Positions 7,228 through 8,040 of a stretch of DNA of 8,040 nt are shown in pieces. The translations under genes were made by a program, and so were the position numbers. Every line of letters begins with the position of its first letter. Positions within the stretch are counted from its first letter, which is position 1. The stretch spans positions 1-8,040 of the forward strand of contig JBEICQ010000093.1 in NCBI GenBank assembly GCA_040383885.1. Direction: 5' to 3'. The stretch is from JBEICQ01 sp040383885. Its GTDB lineage: Bacteria > Bacteroidota > Bacteroidia > UBA4408. Under the pieces are notes generated by a model. That model saw nothing but the letters and a program-made list of their open reading frames with translations, was not told where the DNA came from and searched no databases.

Positions 7228-7257
7228 TTTGAAATCAGTTTACCCTTCGTACATTTG
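7228..7257 (+). promoter_or_regulatory. Bacteroidota-type promoter of the small secreted protein gene
   Basis: TTTG (7228-7231) and TACATTTG (7250-7257) are separated by 18 bases and match the Bacteroidota sigma-A promoter form (-33 TTTG, -7 TAnnTTTG). The -7 element ends 16 bases before the ATG at 7274, so the leader would be short and A-rich (AAATAATAAGCAC) without a Shine-Dalgarno sequence. The promoter begins 7 bases after the permease stop codon, so the last gene can be expressed independently. Confidence 0.7.
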
Positions 7258-7273
7258 AAAAAATAATAAGCAC

Positions 7274-7747
7274 ATGAAAACAAATATTCTTTTACTCACC
7301 TTTCTCACAGGAATTTCATCCCTGGCATTTTCACAACAGGCCACAGTAGCTGCAGGCGGTGTGGCAACTGGTTCCGGAGGATCTGTTTCATACTCCATCG
7401 GGCAGGTTGCCTGCTCAGCAGTTTCAGGACCTACCGGCAGCATCATTCAGGGTGTGCAGCAACCCCACGATTTGCTTATCACCAATATCAAAGAAGCCTC
7501 TACAAGTTTTGAAGCGGCGGTGTATCCAAACCCTGCTGCAGAAAGCGTTCGCATCACACTCGGAACCGATCCCACAGAAGCCATCCAATGCAATCTTTTC
7601 GACATGTCCGGAAAGCTTGTAAGCACGCGGAGTTTGTCATCCCGTCAGCTGGATATGAACCTAAATGAACTGCCTGTGGCTGCATACACCCTGCAAATCA
7701 GCAACAGCAAGAGTACGCTCAAAACATTCAGAATCATCAAGAAGTAA
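7274..7747 (+). CDS. Small secreted protein with T9SS type A sorting domain
   Basis: The protein has 157 residues. It has a signal peptide, MKTNILLLTFLTGISSLAFS (1-20), followed by a short mature part rich in Gly and Ser (21-70: ATGSGGSVSYSIGQV, then GSIIQGVQQPHDL). From ~84 to the end it is a type A sorting domain: VYPNPAAESVRI, LFDMSGKLV, LPVAAYTLQIS and a basic end, IIKK. Nearly half of the protein is the sorting signal, which is cleaved or used for surface attachment after export through the T9SS. The GGSVSYSIGQV...GVQQP pattern recurs at the N-terminus of other small T9SS cargo proteins as I remember them; its function is not known to me. The ATG at 7274 is fixed by the signal peptide. 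The gene has its own promoter upstream and a strong terminator downstream, so it appears to be a single-gene unit. Confidence 0.88.
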   Translation: MKTNILLLTFLTGISSLAFSQQATVAAGGVATGSGGSVSYSIGQVACSAVSGPTGSIIQGVQQPHDLLITNIKEASTSFEAAVYPNPAAESVRITLGTDPTEAIQCNLFDMSGKLVSTRSLSSRQLDMNLNELPVAAYTLQISNSKSTLKTFRIIKK

Positions 7748-7766
7748 TACCTCTAAGAAAGAAACG

Positions 7767-7799
7767 AAGGCCGGTGAATGATACACCGGCTTTTTTTTT
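7767..7799 (+). terminator. Strong Rho-independent terminator after the small secreted protein gene
   Basis: GCCGGTG (7770-7776) and CACCGGC (7784-7790) form a perfect 7-bp GC-rich stem with a 7-base loop. AAG ahead of it can pair further with the start of the T-run. Nine T residues follow (7791-7799), then a second T8 run (7802-7809). It starts 20 bases after the stop codon at 7745-7747. This is a textbook terminator. Confidence 0.92.
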
Positions 7800-7809
7800 G
7801 CTTTTTTTT

Positions 7810-7897
7810 GGGCGTTCCCCCTGCGGGTAAACCCGCAGGGGGCGGGCTTTCCGCTCAAACTTTTTTGCGCTGCAAAAAAGTAACCGCTGCAATCCCT
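7810..7897. repeat. Two-hairpin palindromic intergenic element (REP/MITE-like)
   Basis: After GGGCGTT (7810-7816), CCCCCTGCGGGT (7817-7828) pairs perfectly with ACCCGCAGGGGG (7831-7842) around AA. CGGGCTTTCCGCT follows. Then ACTTTTTTGC (7859-7868) pairs with GCAAAAAAGT (7872-7881) around GCT. The motif CCGCT stands on both sides of the second hairpin (7851-7855 and 7884-7888), followed by GCAATCCC. The frame GGGCGT-hairpin-GGGCTTTC-hairpin-GCAATCCC resembles a dispersed intergenic repeat that I remember from many Bacteroidota genomes, but copy number cannot be seen from a single window. No open frame of credible quality covers it. Confidence 0.6.
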
Positions 7898-7905
7898 TTT
7901 CTAAT

Positions 7906-8040
7906 CAACTCAAAAAAACAGAAACGAGTTGTATGTTTTCATACGAAAAGCAATGGCCCTCAGCTTGTCCGGTTTTTTGAGCGAACCGGGCTGCGGGGTA
8001 CCCTGCGGGAAGCTCCGCAGGAGATCACCCGAAGGGTCGC
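7906..8040. repeat. Palindrome-rich non-coding end of the window
   Basis: Several further inverted repeats follow one another: CAACTC (7906-7911) with GAGTTG (7926-7931); GTATG (7931-7935) with CATAC (7940-7944); CCGGTT (7969-7974) with AACCGG (7984-7989), extendable by G7967-C7991 and one wobble pair; the palindrome GGGTACCC (7996-8003); CCTGCGG (8002-8008) with CCGCAGG (8015-8021); and ACCC (8027-8030) with GGGT (8034-8037). CTGCGGG occurs at 7991-7997 and 8003-8009, and also in the perfect hairpin at 7821-7827, so the two parts may be related repeat units. No gene is seen from 7748 to the window end. The element may continue past base 8040. Confidence 0.45.

Noticed and set aside
7221..7248. 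Terminator from GAAGG (7221-7225) and CCTTC (7244-7248) after the permease
   Set aside because: The stem is only 5 bp with an 18-base loop and no T-run after it. The segment is better explained by the promoter of the next gene.
7661..7858. Open frame of 65 codons on the - strand covering the end of the last gene, its terminator and the palindrome
   Set aside because: Its codons come from the terminator T-run (read as Lys) and the palindrome (read as APCGFTRRGN). This is typical of false genes predicted over repeats.
7810..8040. CRISPR array or attC-like integron site
   Set aside because: The palindromes have different sequences and spacing and no regular repeat-spacer unit, and no integrase or cas gene is visible.

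Overview
The window reads as chromosomal DNA of a member of the Bacteroidota. Three of its six proteins carry C-terminal signals of the type IX secretion system (T9SS): one type B (gliding-motility-associated) and two type A. A fourth is a PorP/SprF-family T9SS outer-membrane protein. A clear promoter of the Bacteroidota form TTTG-N18-TAnnTTTG precedes the last gene, and strong Shine-Dalgarno sequences are absent. The genus cannot be told from this stretch. All recognised genes are on the + strand.

Layout. (1) 1-1866: the 3' end of a large secreted surface protein (PKD end, SprB-type repeat, Ig/PKD-like domain, type B sorting domain), followed 12 bases later by a PorP/SprF-like gene. This is the classic type B cargo plus partner arrangement. 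A perfect hairpin terminator closes it at 1890-1928. (2) 1933-4443: a ten-helix P-type cation-transporting ATPase. Its start codon lies only 13 bases after the terminator stem and directly behind a TAnnTTTG match. (3) 4524-7221: a secreted PNGase F-like glycosidase with a type A sorting tail, followed after 4 bases by a TauE/SafE-family membrane permease, probably one transcript. (4) 7274-7747: a small secreted type A cargo protein with its own promoter and a strong terminator. (5) 7748-8040: no gene seen. The stretch is densely packed with palindromes, including a perfect 12-bp hairpin and a 10-bp hairpin built like a dispersed intergenic repeat.

How it fits together. The secreted proteins would cross the inner membrane by Sec and leave through the T9SS. 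The PorP/SprF-like protein probably serves the type B protein encoded just upstream. The PNGase F-like protein would work at the surface or outside the cell, removing N-linked glycans or a related amide-linked substrate. The ATPase and the permease are inner-membrane transporters whose substrates the sequence does not fix.

Most of the window is ordinary for this phylum. The points worth a second look are the Asp-to-Asn change in the TGDGxND motif of the ATPase, the terminator/promoter/start overlap at 1890-1935, a possible two-state leader hairpin covering the start codon of the PNGase F-like gene, and the palindrome-rich end of the window. I did not find a clearly new multi-gene system.
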